Source of the DNA: Porpolomopsis calyptriformis
Lineage: Eukaryota; Basidiomycota; Agaricomycetes; Agaricales; Hygrophoraceae
Assembly: GCA_951640195.1 (NCBI GenBank)
Contig: OX621163.1
Coordinates: 930,001 to 994,000, forward strand
DNA: 64,000 nucleotides
Direction of reading: 5' to 3'
Shown here: positions 10,860-22,100 of the stretch, one piece after another
How positions within the stretch are numbered: position 1 is the first letter of the stretch
Layout: each line of letters starts with the position of its first letter
Translations under genes and position numbers: made by a program
The notes under the pieces: model-generated
Database searches by the model: none
What the model was told of the DNA's origin: nothing
What the model saw: only the letters and a program-made list of their open reading frames with translations

Positions 10860-13800
10860 CTAGTCTGATGCGGGTATTGTCGAATGCGGTGAAGTGGAGA
10901 TACCAAAGGGCGAAAATGTAGATGTAACCCCATTACCGCTGTGCGGCGGTACAGAGAAGCCGTTTAAGTTGTTGGCTCGCGGGAAGGACGAAGAATTACT
11001 TGACAATGGCGTAGACGACATATTGCCGAAAGCAGACGACGGAGTAGGGGAAAAGAAGCGAGGCGGGGGAGATGCTATATAGTTGAAAGACGCGGATGGC
11101 TGTGGAGACGTCACAGGGATGTCACGTCGTAGGAATGTAGGACCGATCTCTACAGTTGACCTTGGCTGGAAGGCATCAGGGGCGTACGAAGAAGGGCCAT
11201 TTAGCTGCTGATTGGTGCTTTGATTTTGCTGTTGTTGCTGCAGGGACGGACCGTTACTGGTGGCACTTGTTGGGGTGCGAACGCCCAGCGGATTCTTGCT
11301 GTATGATAAGCGAATACCGCCACCTTTGACCAAGCCGCCCAAGGTGCTGCCATACAAATCATTCAGAGCTTTTGTGGCAAAGTGAACATCTTCGAACTGG
11401 TGAATGAAGATGTGAGAAAATAGGTGAAAACAAGGGGGACGGGAGTGGCAGGGTTACTGACCTCGACAAAGCACATGGGGCCATTGATCTTTTGTCGGAA
11501 ACACAATTTTCTAAACCCGGGGCGACGTTGGAAAAGCTCACGCAAGCTGTCCTCGAGGTAGTTCGGCGGATAGGTGGCAGGGATGGGAGAGGTGGGCAAG
11601 TTGCCGACGTAAAGCGTATTGATCTGGAATCGTGAGTTGAGCGAGCGTACAAAAATTATAAAGTGAAAGACTTACAGGAGGATTTTGATCAATAACGTTC
11701 CTGGTGCTGGTAGAACTTGTCCCAGAAACCGGAGAGGGCAATTGTGGAGAGACGTTCCCGCCACTTGTGGCGACGGCAAGAGGAGCCCTTGGTTCAGGAC
11801 CGCTACTGTGTGACCCATCAACAACGCTTGAAGCGCTCGAACCAGCCTCTGAGGAAGAATTTAGTTGGATGTGGTTGGTAGGAGAAATATAATGCTTACC
11901 CGGTGTCTCGGGAGGAGGAGAGTTCTGATGTGAGCGCAAAGGCGTAGAATTGAGAGGGAGATCTGGCGCGTTGGAACGCGGAGAAAAATCACGAGCAGGT
12001 GGAGATGATGGTCGAGAGGAAGATGAAGGCCGGACGGGCTGTATCGGCTTCCTGATAGCATTAGGCGTCACCACATCCCAAGGACTAACGGCACTCCCAT
12101 TGAGATGATCACCCTCGGCTGCTGTGGGATTCGAAATATGTCCAAACCCGTTAGTGACGTTCTCTATCGGACCAGAACAAGATAAGAGCGAATTCGAGGG
12201 ATGTCTCGAAATGGTATGCGCTGGAACAGAGTGAAATGCATCGAAAGCAGTTAAATTCGCGGTTCTCATGCGTGCCTCCTTCTCTTTCCGTCGTCTTTCT
12301 CGTTCTCGCTCATCTTCTTCAGCACGTTCCCTCGGGCCTCGAGTCCCTGCCCCAAGCCCCATGGCGTTGATGATTCCGGCATCCCTATCCCGTCTACGTT
12401 CTCGATCCTCTTCACTCTCAGACATGCGAGGTACATCTCTCCACTGGCCCAATCCTCCCAACCCCATCGCGCCTAAAGTGCCTAATTCCCTTTCTCTAGC
12501 GGTCATGGCTTCGATGCCTCCAGAGTTGATGGTATTCATACTTGTCATACCATTCATTCCAACCAATCCAGAGGAGAGGGTTAAAGAGTCAGGCGCGGCT
12601 AGATTCCCGGCACCACTCGTCATCAAACCAGGGAGAGGGAGGGGTAGGGGACCGACCCCCCTCTTCGTGTGCAAGTTTTTCTTCGCCATCTCTGCCTTTA
12701 GGACCGCACCCTTTTCAATGTCCACTCTCCGTCCCTGTAACACATCACGGGCGTCTAAGGCCTCCATCCGAGATCTGAATTTGGCAAAGCCTATGATCTG
12801 TTTTCGAGGTGGCATGGTTGGCATTGAGGCGCCCCCGGGGGCAAAGTGACTACCACCATCGTCTTGGGGCATCCCAGGTACAGTGGCAGGCCAAGATGCC
12901 ATGGTTCCGTCCCGTCCGCCATCAACAACGACGCCGCCTTGGTTGACAGTGACGAGGTTGTAGGGATCATTGGATCCAGTATAAGTCTGAGAGTAATTGG
13001 GTCCTAGACCGTTGGCTGTAGGACGCATGGAACCTGCAGGTGCTTGAGCACTGGAGCCACCATAAGCGTTATAATCCTTATTGGGAATTTTGAGCGTAGC
13101 AGCCTCAAAACCGGCGGAAAACGTGAACATGTTTTGAAATTCTCGTTCCTGATTGAAATGTTATCAGAGCGGGTGGTTGTGTAAAAAACGAGGTAAATAT
13201 ACCTGCATGTCCTCTGGGAAACCAACGACAAAAATGGTTGAAATTTCCTCTTGGGGTGGAGGAGGGGGGGCGCCGTTGAGTTGATTCATTGTTACTGTGA
13301 CGTTGGCTCCGACTCCAGTGTTTGGTACAGATGCAGAGGCTTGTAAATGGGGACCGTAAGGAGTCTGGGACTGGCCGTGGGCACCATTGGCGAAAGGCGG
13401 TTGTGAGGGTGTATGCGAAAAAGTAGCGGGTTGTTGGAGTGGAGGAAGAAGGGGTTGCTGACTGGCTGGTAATTTTCCGCTAGCGCCGGGTTGATGTGAC
13501 TGCAACAAGGCTGAGGACGGCCCGTTGCCAAAGTCTACGAGGCCATATGATGGTTTCCGATGGATATTGGGGTCGCTATTGGGTTGCGGACCGTTGGTGG
13601 AATAGTCGAATCCCCTGGTGTGATGGCTGGGTTCGAAGGTATGGGGGACGTTTGGTTGAAGCTGGGTGGACGAAGTGATATGGGAAGGAAAAACGTCGAG
13701 AGGGAAAGGGTGAGGGAAATTGGAGGAAGAATCACGAAAGGGGACGGCACCGAGAATGGATGCAGAATGTTGTCGCTGGCGGTTGGTGTTTGGAAAGGCG

Positions 13801-14219
13801 GAGAAGGCAGAAGAATTCCTAAATGAGGGGGCGACGAGGCCATTTTTGGCAGATTGTTGTTTCTGAGCATCGTCCGACGAAAAGTCGGGGAGGTGAATGG
13901 GGTTATACATGTTCTGGGTGGCAAGCTGCTGAGAATTGTGGATAAATAGTGAATCTGGGTTATGGAGGGAGGACTGATGATGGGCGGTGGAATAGGTGTT
14001 TTCGGGGGGGGAATGAGGGCGGGGAAGCTGCTGTTGGTTTTGGACGACGATATGAAAGGGGACGGAAGGCGAACCGGAGGAGGAGTTGGATGAGGAACCG
14101 AACGAGGCGACGGCGGCTGCCTCTGAGTCAGAGGAGGAGACGGGTTCGGTGTCGGCCTGGGCGTCAAGAGAATCTAGGAGAGACCTGTTTATGAAGTCCT
14201 CGTCTGTGTGATGAGGCAA
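10860..14219 (-). CDS. whi3: Whi3-like RNA-binding protein with two RRM regions
   Basis: Whi3 family proteins bind mRNAs, including G1 cyclin messages, and link cell cycle and morphogenesis; many are prion-like. Exon 1 (14219-13203) encodes a long Asn/Gln/Ser/Pro-rich disordered region and the first strand of RRM1 (STIFVVGFPEDMQ). Exon 2 starts at 13148 after a 54 nt intron and continues RRM1 (MFTFSAGFEAATLKIP, then KQIIGFAKFRSRMEALDARD and GRRVDIEKG). A charged region and another disordered linker follow. The C-terminal RRM (TLYVGNLPTSPIPATYPP, LRELFQRRPGFRKLCF, GPMCFVEF and LYGSTLGGLVKGGGIRLSYS) is the diagnostic Whi3 domain. The last exon ends in a low-complexity tail. At least five exons. 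A TATATAAA lies about 75 bases upstream of the start. Confidence 0.88.
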
Positions 14220-14293
14220 AGAAAGGAGAGGAGGACAGGCGGAAACGATGGAGGAAGCCAGCGTGGGCAGATTGAAAGTGGGTGATAGGGTAG

Positions 14294-14301
14294 TTTATAT
14301 A
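14294..14301 (-). promoter_or_regulatory. TATA-box candidate for the whi3-like gene
   Basis: TATATAAA on the minus strand, 75 bases upstream of the ATG at 14219, in a C/T-rich leader. Position and sequence suit a TATA element, but this is inferred from pattern only. Confidence 0.45.
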
Positions 14302-14694
14302 TGAGTGGCCGGGTAAAGGAGACGAGCGGTGGATAAAGATACGGCGAGGAAAGGACGGGGAGGGGTGGTCGCCGTGTAGAATGTGGGTGACGAGGAAGGT
14401 GGCGACGAGGAAGGGGACGCGTAAGACTTGAAGTGCACGAAGAAGGGAGAGAAAGGGTAAGCTGGGTTGAGCGAAAAGAGAGGGCTCGGAGGGGAAAGCT
14501 GAGGAATGGGGGATATGAAGTGGTGGCTGTCGTCGAGGAGGTCCAAAGTACGATCGCGGGTGTTGTGTGATGGTGCAAGGTCAGAAGCGGGCGGGGCCGA
14601 TCCGTGCCACGCTGAAATGGTCACATCGCCCGTTACGTGTATTTCCACGCACGGACCATTAAACGAACTTAAACCTTATTATCACGTGGGTAAG
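14302..14694. other. Promoter/leader region of whi3-like gene
   Basis: No gene-like frame. On the minus strand the stretch 14300-14560 is pyrimidine-rich, as in many fungal promoters and leaders. A CACGTG E-box lies at 14683-14688, between this gene and the 3' end of the small membrane protein gene. Confidence 0.5.
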
Positions 14695-15186
14695 TCATCG
14701 GCATATCGGCACCATTGTGCTCTTCACGCCGAGATGCCGATGACTTGCTCTATTGTGTGCAGGTGCAGGTCGTGGGGGAGACAATGCCCCCGTTCGACCG
14801 CGCTGGGGGCTGCCACGACGGGGGGGGGCGTAGTTACCTAGTATTCTATCTGTAACCAGCGTCAACATCGGAGCCGTGCCATTAGCAGAACTTACCCATC
14901 GTCCCCGCCAGACCACCCCCATCAGTCCGACCGCCCACAAAAGCCCGACGGCCCAGAGCACGGCTTGCACGAACCGCCACTGTGCTTGCGTCCTCGCCAG
15001 CGACGCAGAGTGCAGCGAGCCCGGATCATAATACGGCACCACCCGCTCCTGTTCTGAGATAGGAGTCGGGCCAAATCGTGCTCTTGCCCGCCCAGCTCCG
15101 TTCGCGTTCGCACACCCGACGCTCAACTCAGAGTATGCCGGCGGGGGTGTGCTTGGGTTCGGTGTCGGTGCAGGTGTGGTGGTCAT
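14695..15186 (-). CDS. Small single-pass membrane protein with PPxY motif (3' end uncertain)
   Basis: Not recognised as a known family. The start is the ATG at 15186 (MTTTPAPTPN); the frame extends further only through a GTG. The N-terminus has STPPPAYSEL, which contains a PPxY motif, the ligand of WW domains such as those of Rsp5/Nedd4 ubiquitin ligases. A single hydrophobic segment follows (VLWAVGLLWAVGLMGVVW), then a basic RGRW. Immediately after RGRW the DNA reads GTAAGT, a strong splice donor, so the tail may be spliced: an acceptor at ...TTACAG would end the protein within four codons, and one at ...ACTAG gives a 37-residue Pro-rich tail ending near 14731. Unspliced, the frame stays open to 14695. 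Such architecture fits a ubiquitin-ligase adaptor, but that is inference. Confidence 0.55.
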   Translation of the reverse strand: MTTTPAPTPNPSTPPPAYSELSVGCANANGAGRARARFGPTPISEQERVVPYYDPGSLHSASLARTQAQWRFVQAVLWAVGLLWAVGLMGVVWRGRWVSSANGTAPMLTLVTDRILGNYAPPRRGSPQRGRTGALSPPRPAPAHNRASHRHLGVKSTMVPICR

Positions 15187-15281
15187 GGTCAATCGACAAG
15201 AATGGGTCCACACTGATCGTGCGGTTCAAATGAGGCGTTAAATGACCCTCCCCCAAGCGTCACGTTACATCCATCTGGTAT

Positions 15282-16181
15282 CTACTCCTCCTTCGGCACC
15301 ACCCTCTTCAACCATTCTCTCAAATCGTCAAGCTCCTCTTGGTTCGTCGAGTGCCCCATTCCATCGTACGCATTGAACCTCAGCCCCTTCAGCTCAGACT
15401 CGGCCACCCTCGGTATCTGCAGCTGGTTCGTCAGGAACTGCGCAGAAACCCGCCCGAACTCGAACTTGACGAGCGGATCGAGTGTCCCGTGTCCCCAGAA
15501 AATCGGGATGCTATTCGCGTGTGCCGACGTCATCTGTCTCCCTTAGCACACACCACGACCCGACAGACAGCTCACTTACAGACTTGAATCGATCCCTCAA
15601 CGGCAGCCACCCACTCAGCACAGCGATCCCACCCAACTTATGCTGGCTCGACAGACCGGTCAGTAGCGACATCGCCGCGCCCTGGCTGAACCCTCCCAAA
15701 ACAACCCGGCCGGGCTCAACACCACTCTCCAACTCGGCCTTGATGAGCTCATTGAGCTCGCTCACGGTCGTCATCATCCCCTTCTCGTCTTCCGCAGAGT
15801 CGAACCCAAACGAGACAATGTCAAACCTAGGCCGTGTGAGTGTCATTCTCGCTCCCCAAACCGTCCTTACCATGATGGCATCTCCATCCCCATGTTCGCC
15901 GTCACGGCCCTTGTCGGTCTGTCCCATCAAGGAGTGAGCACTGTGTATAACTAGAAAAACCTGTATTCACGAATGTGGGAGAACCCATTTAACGTGGCTA
16001 AGTCCACTGTCCCATCGGAACATTTCTGCTACAGGTTCCCAGCCATTACCTGAATCTCCTAAACCCTGAAAGAACGTTGAATCCATCTTCACAACACACA
16101 GATTTCGCCGAAACTTACATGAACGAATATCACGGTAGAAGTGTGTCGTGTGATGGCAGGGAGAACGAGAGACTTCAGCAT
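15282..16181 (-). CDS. apt1: Acyl-protein thioesterase 1 (alpha/beta hydrolase)
   Basis: Removes palmitate from cysteine of membrane-associated proteins; a soluble serine hydrolase. Exon 1 (16181-16119) encodes MLKSLVLPAITRHTSTVIFVH; after a GTAAGT intron comes GLGDSGNGWEPVAEMF and HVKWVLPHS, then VTANMGMEMPSW, FDIVSFGFDS, the nucleophile elbow GFSQG (GGFSQGAAMSLL), the Asp region GHGTLDPLV and the catalytic His in YDGMGHS. All three catalytic residues are present. Length is normal for the family. Five exons fit; introns follow VH, PHS, PSW (GTAAGG) and RFKS (GTAAGT). It faces trm10 with only 61 bp between start codons, so a shared promoter is likely. Confidence 0.93.
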
Positions 16182-16242
16182 GCTACGAGTAAGGAGTGAG
16201 CTCAAGCGGCACTTCCCGGCCCGGTCGCGAGTACACACAGGA
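16182..16242. promoter_or_regulatory. Compact bidirectional promoter, apt1 / trm10
   Basis: The ATG codons of apt1 (minus) and trm10 (plus) are separated by 61 bp. Both protein N-termini look complete. Core promoters or leaders must therefore overlap the neighbouring coding sequence. Confidence 0.55.
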
Positions 16243-17275
16243 ATGACACCCACAACCTCCCCCTCTCCCACCCCACTCTCCAAAAACGCCCGGAAAAAGG
16301 CCCTTAAAGCTGAACGTCGCGCTTCCTTCAAGCTCGCACGGCGCGAACGGGAGAAGCAAGCGAAAAAGGACAAGAAGCGCGTCTTGGCTCAGAAACGCGC
16401 CGCTGGGGAACTCGACGAGCGCGAGGACGAAGGAAAGACGGGGAAGAAGCGCAAGATCGGCGACGGTAGCCCGTTTGGAGGACGGGTCATCGTCGATCTT
16501 GCCTTTGACGATCTCATGAGCGAGAAAGCATGTCCCCCCCGTCGTCTTGTCCATTTTATTTTCCGTTCTTATTGTTCTGCAGGAAATCACGTCGCTATGC
16601 TCACAGCTCGCATACACCTACAGTGCCAATCGCCGCGCCGCGTTCCCATTCAGCTTGGTCTTCACCTCACTCAACGGCCAGACCTTTTCCAGGTTAGAGG
16701 GAATGGGCGAGGCCGGGTACAAAAGATGGGCTAAAACCGACTGGCGACACGAGGGGTATGAAGTATTCTGGCAAACGGATAGCGAACAAGGCAACCAGGA
16801 GACCCAGAAAGAGAATATGGTCTATCTCACAGCTGATGCCGAAAACGAGTTGACAGAGTTGATTAGCGACGAGACGTACATCATCGGAGGACTATGCGAT
16901 CACAATCGGTACAAAGTGAGTTTGTCCTGTCAATCCTTTGCCATTGCCAGATACAATCTCACTTGTTAGCTCGGATCGCTTCTCATCCGGATCTGCTAGC
17001 GTTTGTGCCTGGAAAAAGCGAATACATCCGGCATCCGTTCCGCACGTCTCCCCATTACTCGCTATCTCGCCTCGTTGCCAACACGCAAGGTCTTGACCGT
17101 GAACCAAGTATTTGAGATCTTGCTGCATTGGGTGCAAACACGAGATTGGGAACAGGCCTTTTATGCTGTCATACCAAAAAGAAAGTTCTTGGCTGGAGGT
17201 AAGAGTGGAAGAGGACAGACCCAGGACAAAGATGAGGTCAGGGGAGATGAAGAAGTGATTGTCAACGAAGACTAG
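16243..17275 (+). CDS. trm10: tRNA (guanine-N1-)-methyltransferase at position 9, Trm10
   Basis: SPOUT-family enzyme that methylates G9 of tRNAs with S-adenosylmethionine. Exon 1 (16243-16527) has the typical Lys/Arg-rich N-terminal helix (KNARKKALKAERR to KQAKKDKKR) and the first core strand (VIVDLAFDDLMSEK). Exon 2 (16583-16915) continues EITSLCSQLAYTYSANRRA, LVFTSLNG, and TYIIGGLCDHNRYK. Exon 3 (17000-17275) has the SPOUT knot end (RLCLEKANTSGIRSARLPI, VLTVNQVFEILLHW, WEQAFYAVIPKRK) and an acidic tail. Intron 1 begins GC (GCATGT), intron 2 GTGAGT. Length matches the family. The stop is 60 bp from that of the convergent NDUFAF5-like gene. Confidence 0.94.
16528..16582 (+). other. GC-AG intron in trm10
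   Basis: Exon 1 ends GAGAAA and the intron reads GCATGT...CTGCAG, 55 nt. The frames of the conserved flanks need a length of 1 modulo 3. The only near GT (four bases on) gives 51 nt and a frameshift, so GC is required unless a more distant donor is used. Confidence 0.75.
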
Positions 17276-17335
17276 GAATGAAGTCCGATGGAGATCTAAC
17301 GAATTCCGTTGAAATAAATATCTTCGTTTGAACGA

Positions 17336-18799
17336 TTATTCTAACACAGATTTGAGATTGGTTTTCCCCGTTCCTCTTTCGAGAGGCTTGGGTTGAGTTG
17401 GTGACGGCCTCCATCCGATCTAATGATGGAAATGATCAATTAGCACGTCTCGAACCAAGTCCGTGCTTGCCATATAAATAATCTGAAAAGTTGCCGGAAT
17501 TGTCCCGTCTTCCTGGCCATGCAGTTCTAAAGGGTGGTCATCCTATTGCGCCGGTCATTGAACAATGACTGTCCTTGCCTTTGTATATAGCGGATGCTGC
17601 AGCCAGAGTGTCCCGATGGAGACAAGCACGCCTATTGACGCTTGTTCAGAAATACATCAAAGAGTATCATACGAGCACAAACCGCCCAATGATGGCATTA
17701 CTTTCGCCCATGTCTCGCAAGTCGTTCATGAGCTCGTATATCGTCGGATACGCGACTTTCACTTCATCTACATCAACCGTAAGAAGAGTCAAACCAGCAC
17801 GTCCAAGAAGATTCGAGATATCTCGGGTATCTACAAAGAATGAGACGAGGGATGACCTCGTAATTTGTAGCTCACCAGTCATGGGCGATATGTGAGGTGA
17901 AATACCGCCTTCACGCTCGACTTCCGCGAGCTGAAGTGCAGTCCTGATGAGAAAAACTTACGATGTCTGCTACATGCATGCATCCTAGTGTACAAACCGT
18001 AATTCAAAGAGGGTGTCGCCACCGAACATGGCGCCTAGGAAAAGACCATCTGGACGTAAAGCCTCTTTGATTTGCACCAATACACCTATGGTAATGATAT
18101 AAGGAAGGAGTGTGAACAGTAGGAAGTACGGATCAAACCCGGGAGGTCGTTCACCCATTGCAGACTTAAGCAAGACACAATGGCTTCTTGCGAGTTCCGA
18201 CCGACTACGTCAAGAAAACATTCCTCATCGGAGTGGATCCTCTCAACTTCAACTATTGAGAAGTAGTAAGGGATGAGTTTGGTGGACAGGTATCCCGCCC
18301 ACCTTTGAATTCAGAATCGGAGTCACGATGTAAAGATGTTGCTTCGGGATAATCGAAATGATAATCCAAGTGATAGGAAAGTTAAAAAACACACCACTAG
18401 ATTCCAGCATTACCACCTTTCTGGTCTTGTCTGGTCCCAGGAGCTTTGAGAAATGACCTGGCCCAGATCCAAGATCCAAGATGGTATCAAACTTGCGTTT
18501 GATATCCTACCACAGAGATGGTCACAAAAACCAGTAAATAAAGATTCGAAGACGACACTCACCAACAGTCTCTCCATCATCCGATCAGCGACCTCGTCAC
18601 GAACATAGTCGACCGTTCTGCTTCTCGATCCGGAATCACGGGCTGCGGCTCGATCCTTTTGGAGCCGCTTGACAGAACGGTCAAAGATTTCGAAAGGACC
18701 AAGTCCGTGTGAATCCTGCGATAAAGGATGTGAAGCCAAAGTGCGCGTATGTCGCGTCGAATGCTGGACGCGGCGAGCAAACTGGAAGAGCAGCATCAT
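17336..18799 (-). CDS. NDUFAF5: NDUFAF5-like methyltransferase-fold factor for complex I assembly
   Basis: The family works in the mitochondrial matrix in complex I assembly; the human member hydroxylates an Arg of NDUFS7. The N-terminus ([20 protein letters not shown]) is basic and amphipathic, suiting a presequence. Then come [17 protein letters not shown], the SAM motif [121 protein letters not shown] and QIIYMIGWRPS, ending SVLE. All family blocks are present. About nine short exons. Two introns (17578-17527 and 17470-17420) seem to use GC donors; GT alternatives keep frame but insert residues into conserved blocks. Confidence 0.9.
17420..17578 (-). other. Two likely GC-AG introns flanking one exon of the NDUFAF5-like gene
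   Basis: Intron 17578-17527 begins GCAAGG and ends TTTAG (52 nt); intron 17470-17420 begins GCAAGC and ends CATTAG (51 nt). Use of these donors restores the family blocks [11 protein letters not shown] and YMIGW. In-frame GT donors (GTCATT, GTTCGA) exist further on and would give introns of 43 and 36 nt with inserted residues, so these two calls are less firm than the other GC-AG introns. Confidence 0.6.
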
Positions 18800-19115
18800 T
18801 CTTCAGGTGCTGGAAAAGACCCATTTTACGTCAGTATTTAGCAGTTGACACATAGAATGACGTGGCATTACACTGCTAGAGCACCGTGAAAGACGATGAA
18901 TATCAATATCCCCCGCGCAAAGAGACAAAGCTCGATTATGTAAGACGAGCCTTTGAACTTCGACTGAACTTGGTGTTGAGTCACTGCTAAGGTGAGCGGT
19001 TCGTCTATCCGCGTATCCGCGTTAGTGCTCACCCTTACATTTTATTTGTAGAATATCACTAATACATTATCGTTACATTGCAAGCTGAGAGGACTAACAC
19101 ATAGAACATTCTCAA
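18800..19115. other. Divergent intergenic region, NDUFAF5-like / zinc-finger gene
   Basis: About 316 bases between two start codons. No gene-like frame. It must contain both promoters. I see no clear TATA box. Confidence 0.5.
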
Positions 19116-22100
19116 ATGGAACAAGGGAATGGGATATCGTCCACCGCGGCTGAGCTATCCTCAGCATTATCTCGGAGGTCCTTCGTCAGCGACTCCGATT
19201 ATGCAACGAACCAAGCGAAGATAAACTATCTTCAAGGGGTTCTAAACAACTGGGTGGCAACAAACGAGCGGGGACACGATATGTTTGTCCAATGGCAAGA
19301 GGAAATGACTCGGCTTGTCCAAGCCGGTGAACAGGCGAGGTTGGTTTGCCCTCGTTTCTAGTGGGCTGTGCATTTAGATTATCGTATGTTCCCAGACTGT
19401 CCCTTCTACAGGTCCAGAATGCCGCCCGAAATCCGTGAGTTATGTCAAGTTCTGTTGCACAGTCGGTATCTAAGTACTATAGGCATCACATGGTCCAATC
19501 CTCGCGTTCTTTCCCGCTTCCTGCGCCAACCTTTCCCATTAGTGAATCAGAGGACATCATCCAGAATACAGCGAAGATTGAAGAGGTGCCTATCCTAAAT
19601 CATTGCAACGTATTCACTGATCACTTTACTTCTTCCCAGGTTAACCAATCTCCTTTGGGCAGAACAACTTCGCGACAGCCCGAGCAAAGCCTGGCCCAAT
19701 ACATCCCTACTTTCCACGCGCCACAAGAAATTCGATTATCGCAAGTGCAACAGGCGGGTTCCCGTCAAGGGAAACAAAGCTCTCACCCGAACCTTCAGCC
19801 TGGTGCCGTTGAAGATGGGTCGATTGTGCGACATGGCAGGCTGTACTACCCAAGGCAATATCCGGACCCAGATCCACGATATTCGGAGCATCAGAAATCA
19901 AAACAGTCCCATCCACCACAACAGGGCTTTCAGCACCAGCAGCAGTCATTCACACAACAGTACCCTTCCGAATCTAATTCTTCGGTTTTCTACAGGCGAG
20001 ATTATTGTGAGCTCCCAAGTCGAATCCTTGTTTGTTATTGAAGCTAAACCTTCATCGCGAGCAGCTCAACCTTACTCCTTCCAGCCGGTGTTTTCCCAAG
20101 CTAACCAACTCCCCGCACGTCAGGTTGTTCCAGGAACAACCACCTCGTCGTTATCCGGGGCTCTTGAACCATCTCGCGTGTCCGGGATTAATGTGGATAA
20201 GGTTGACCGGGGAGCTCCACTCGAACAAAATCCAGTGAAAGAGAATTTCGAAGCTCAACCTACCCCCGTTCCTGAAGGGAGAGCATCTCCCCCCCCAACT
20301 TCCAAAGTACAATTATGCTCCGTCATCCTCGCTACCTTTCTGATGTACTGATTATAGCAATCGTCTGGCGTTGGTCGAGGTACACTTGCTGTGGTACCTC
20401 TCCCTGAAACGGCAACTGTGCCACATTCCCGAGGTGGACAGGAACAAACGTCCATGACCAGCAATACTCCCTTTCATCAACCACCTGGTTCCTCAACTGT
20501 TACCCGAAAGGAAGGCATGTCCTCTTTGGCAGCTACTGCATCATCGTCTACTGCGCCATCTAGTTCTCGTGCCAACGGGTTGACTCTCCAGTCTTCGCAA
20601 AGCGTTCCTTCTTCATCAACCGATAGAGTGGCGTCGGGGGAGAAACTTGCCCGGAAAGTTGCTGAAGTGGCCAACGTTTTAAAATCTGCCCCAAACGGCT
20701 ATTCCATGGTAGTTCCCGGCACGAATATTGCCTTATTTAAGGATCAAGGCGGGAACATTCGGTATCTCTTAGCGTCAGACCAACCTAGTAATACATCTAC
20801 GACGGTGCTAGCCGAATCCTCGCAATCACACCAGCTTAAACACAGGAAACCTACGAAGCCTTCTGACACTCCTGAAACTCCTGAAAAGCGATCCCATTCA
20901 AGATCTGAACTCAATAATAATATAAGTCAAGCCAGCCAATCAAATCGTATGTGATCCGCACTATTTCTTCTCTTTGTTGCCAAGGCTGATGTGTTTATTT
21001 GTACAGTGCCTCCAAAAAACCCAATGATTTTGTCAACGAAACAGCCAAGCGTCCCCAGAACGCCGTTACAAGTTAACAAAACACGGCTGGCCAGGGACAT
21101 TTTACGGTCTCTTGGAGTCTCACCAACAAAGGGGAAAGAGAAGCGAGCGATTGATGAGCCCCAGTCGCCAAACCCGAAAAGACGTCAGTTGGAAAAGCCG
21201 GCGTCGTCTACCGATCAACCTGATGTGGTGGCTGAAGTTGATTTTGCCCCTCCATTTACTTCGGCTTCTGCCGGGCCAACCGAGATGCACCGCTCGACTG
21301 AACTTTCACTTGAGACTCCAACGGAATCCGAAAAACCAAGACAACCACAGGAACATATCACAGAATCAAGTCAAGGGAGCCAACCAACGCCTTCTATTCC
21401 GGTGGCGGAAGAACCACCATCAACCCTACTCGAGCCTCCCCACCAGGTTGATCTGAATCCTCCAACCGCTCTAAGCGATACAGTAATACTCATTTCCGAT
21501 GGTCCCCCAAACCCCAAACCCCTGGCTACACTGCGGGATGTCACACCTCCTTCGCCACCACATCTCATACAGATCCCCAGTCTAGATACCGAAGTGGACA
21601 TCCAACCACCAGATACATCGACGGAAGTGCTCGAGATTAATGATGATTCTGGGGAGTCCAAAATACCAAACACAACTGGCCCTTCCGAACATGACCATCC
21701 TACACCAATATCAGATTCATGGGCGATACTGCCAAACGATCTGCGTCCCAAAACCAATACCGCAAAGGAGCCGTTGTTCTTGCCATCTCCCGCCCCATCA
21801 CCCTCACGACTGAGTATTGTGGAGGATGAGCCAATTGAGGTGGACGCTTCTGAGGAAGGAATCACCGGAAATGGCCGGACTAGCCTGCCGTCTGAAAAGA
21901 AAGGACAGAAACCTTATGTTCTTATCCCACCACGTCCGACCTGGTCAAGGACAGCATTCCCACGCCAGCAGCAAAAACCCAAATACGCAGTGGACGGTGT
22001 CAAACAGGAAGGTGCGTCACCTGATCGATCGAAGACTCGAGACGATGTATTCACTACATGAGGGACGGCAGCGGAAGGGACCTGGGCTTCCGGTTTGTAG

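Noticed and set aside
13535..14167. 210-codon frame on the minus strand in a second phase
   Set aside because: It is a Pro/Ser-rich shadow of the disordered first exon of the whi3-like gene.
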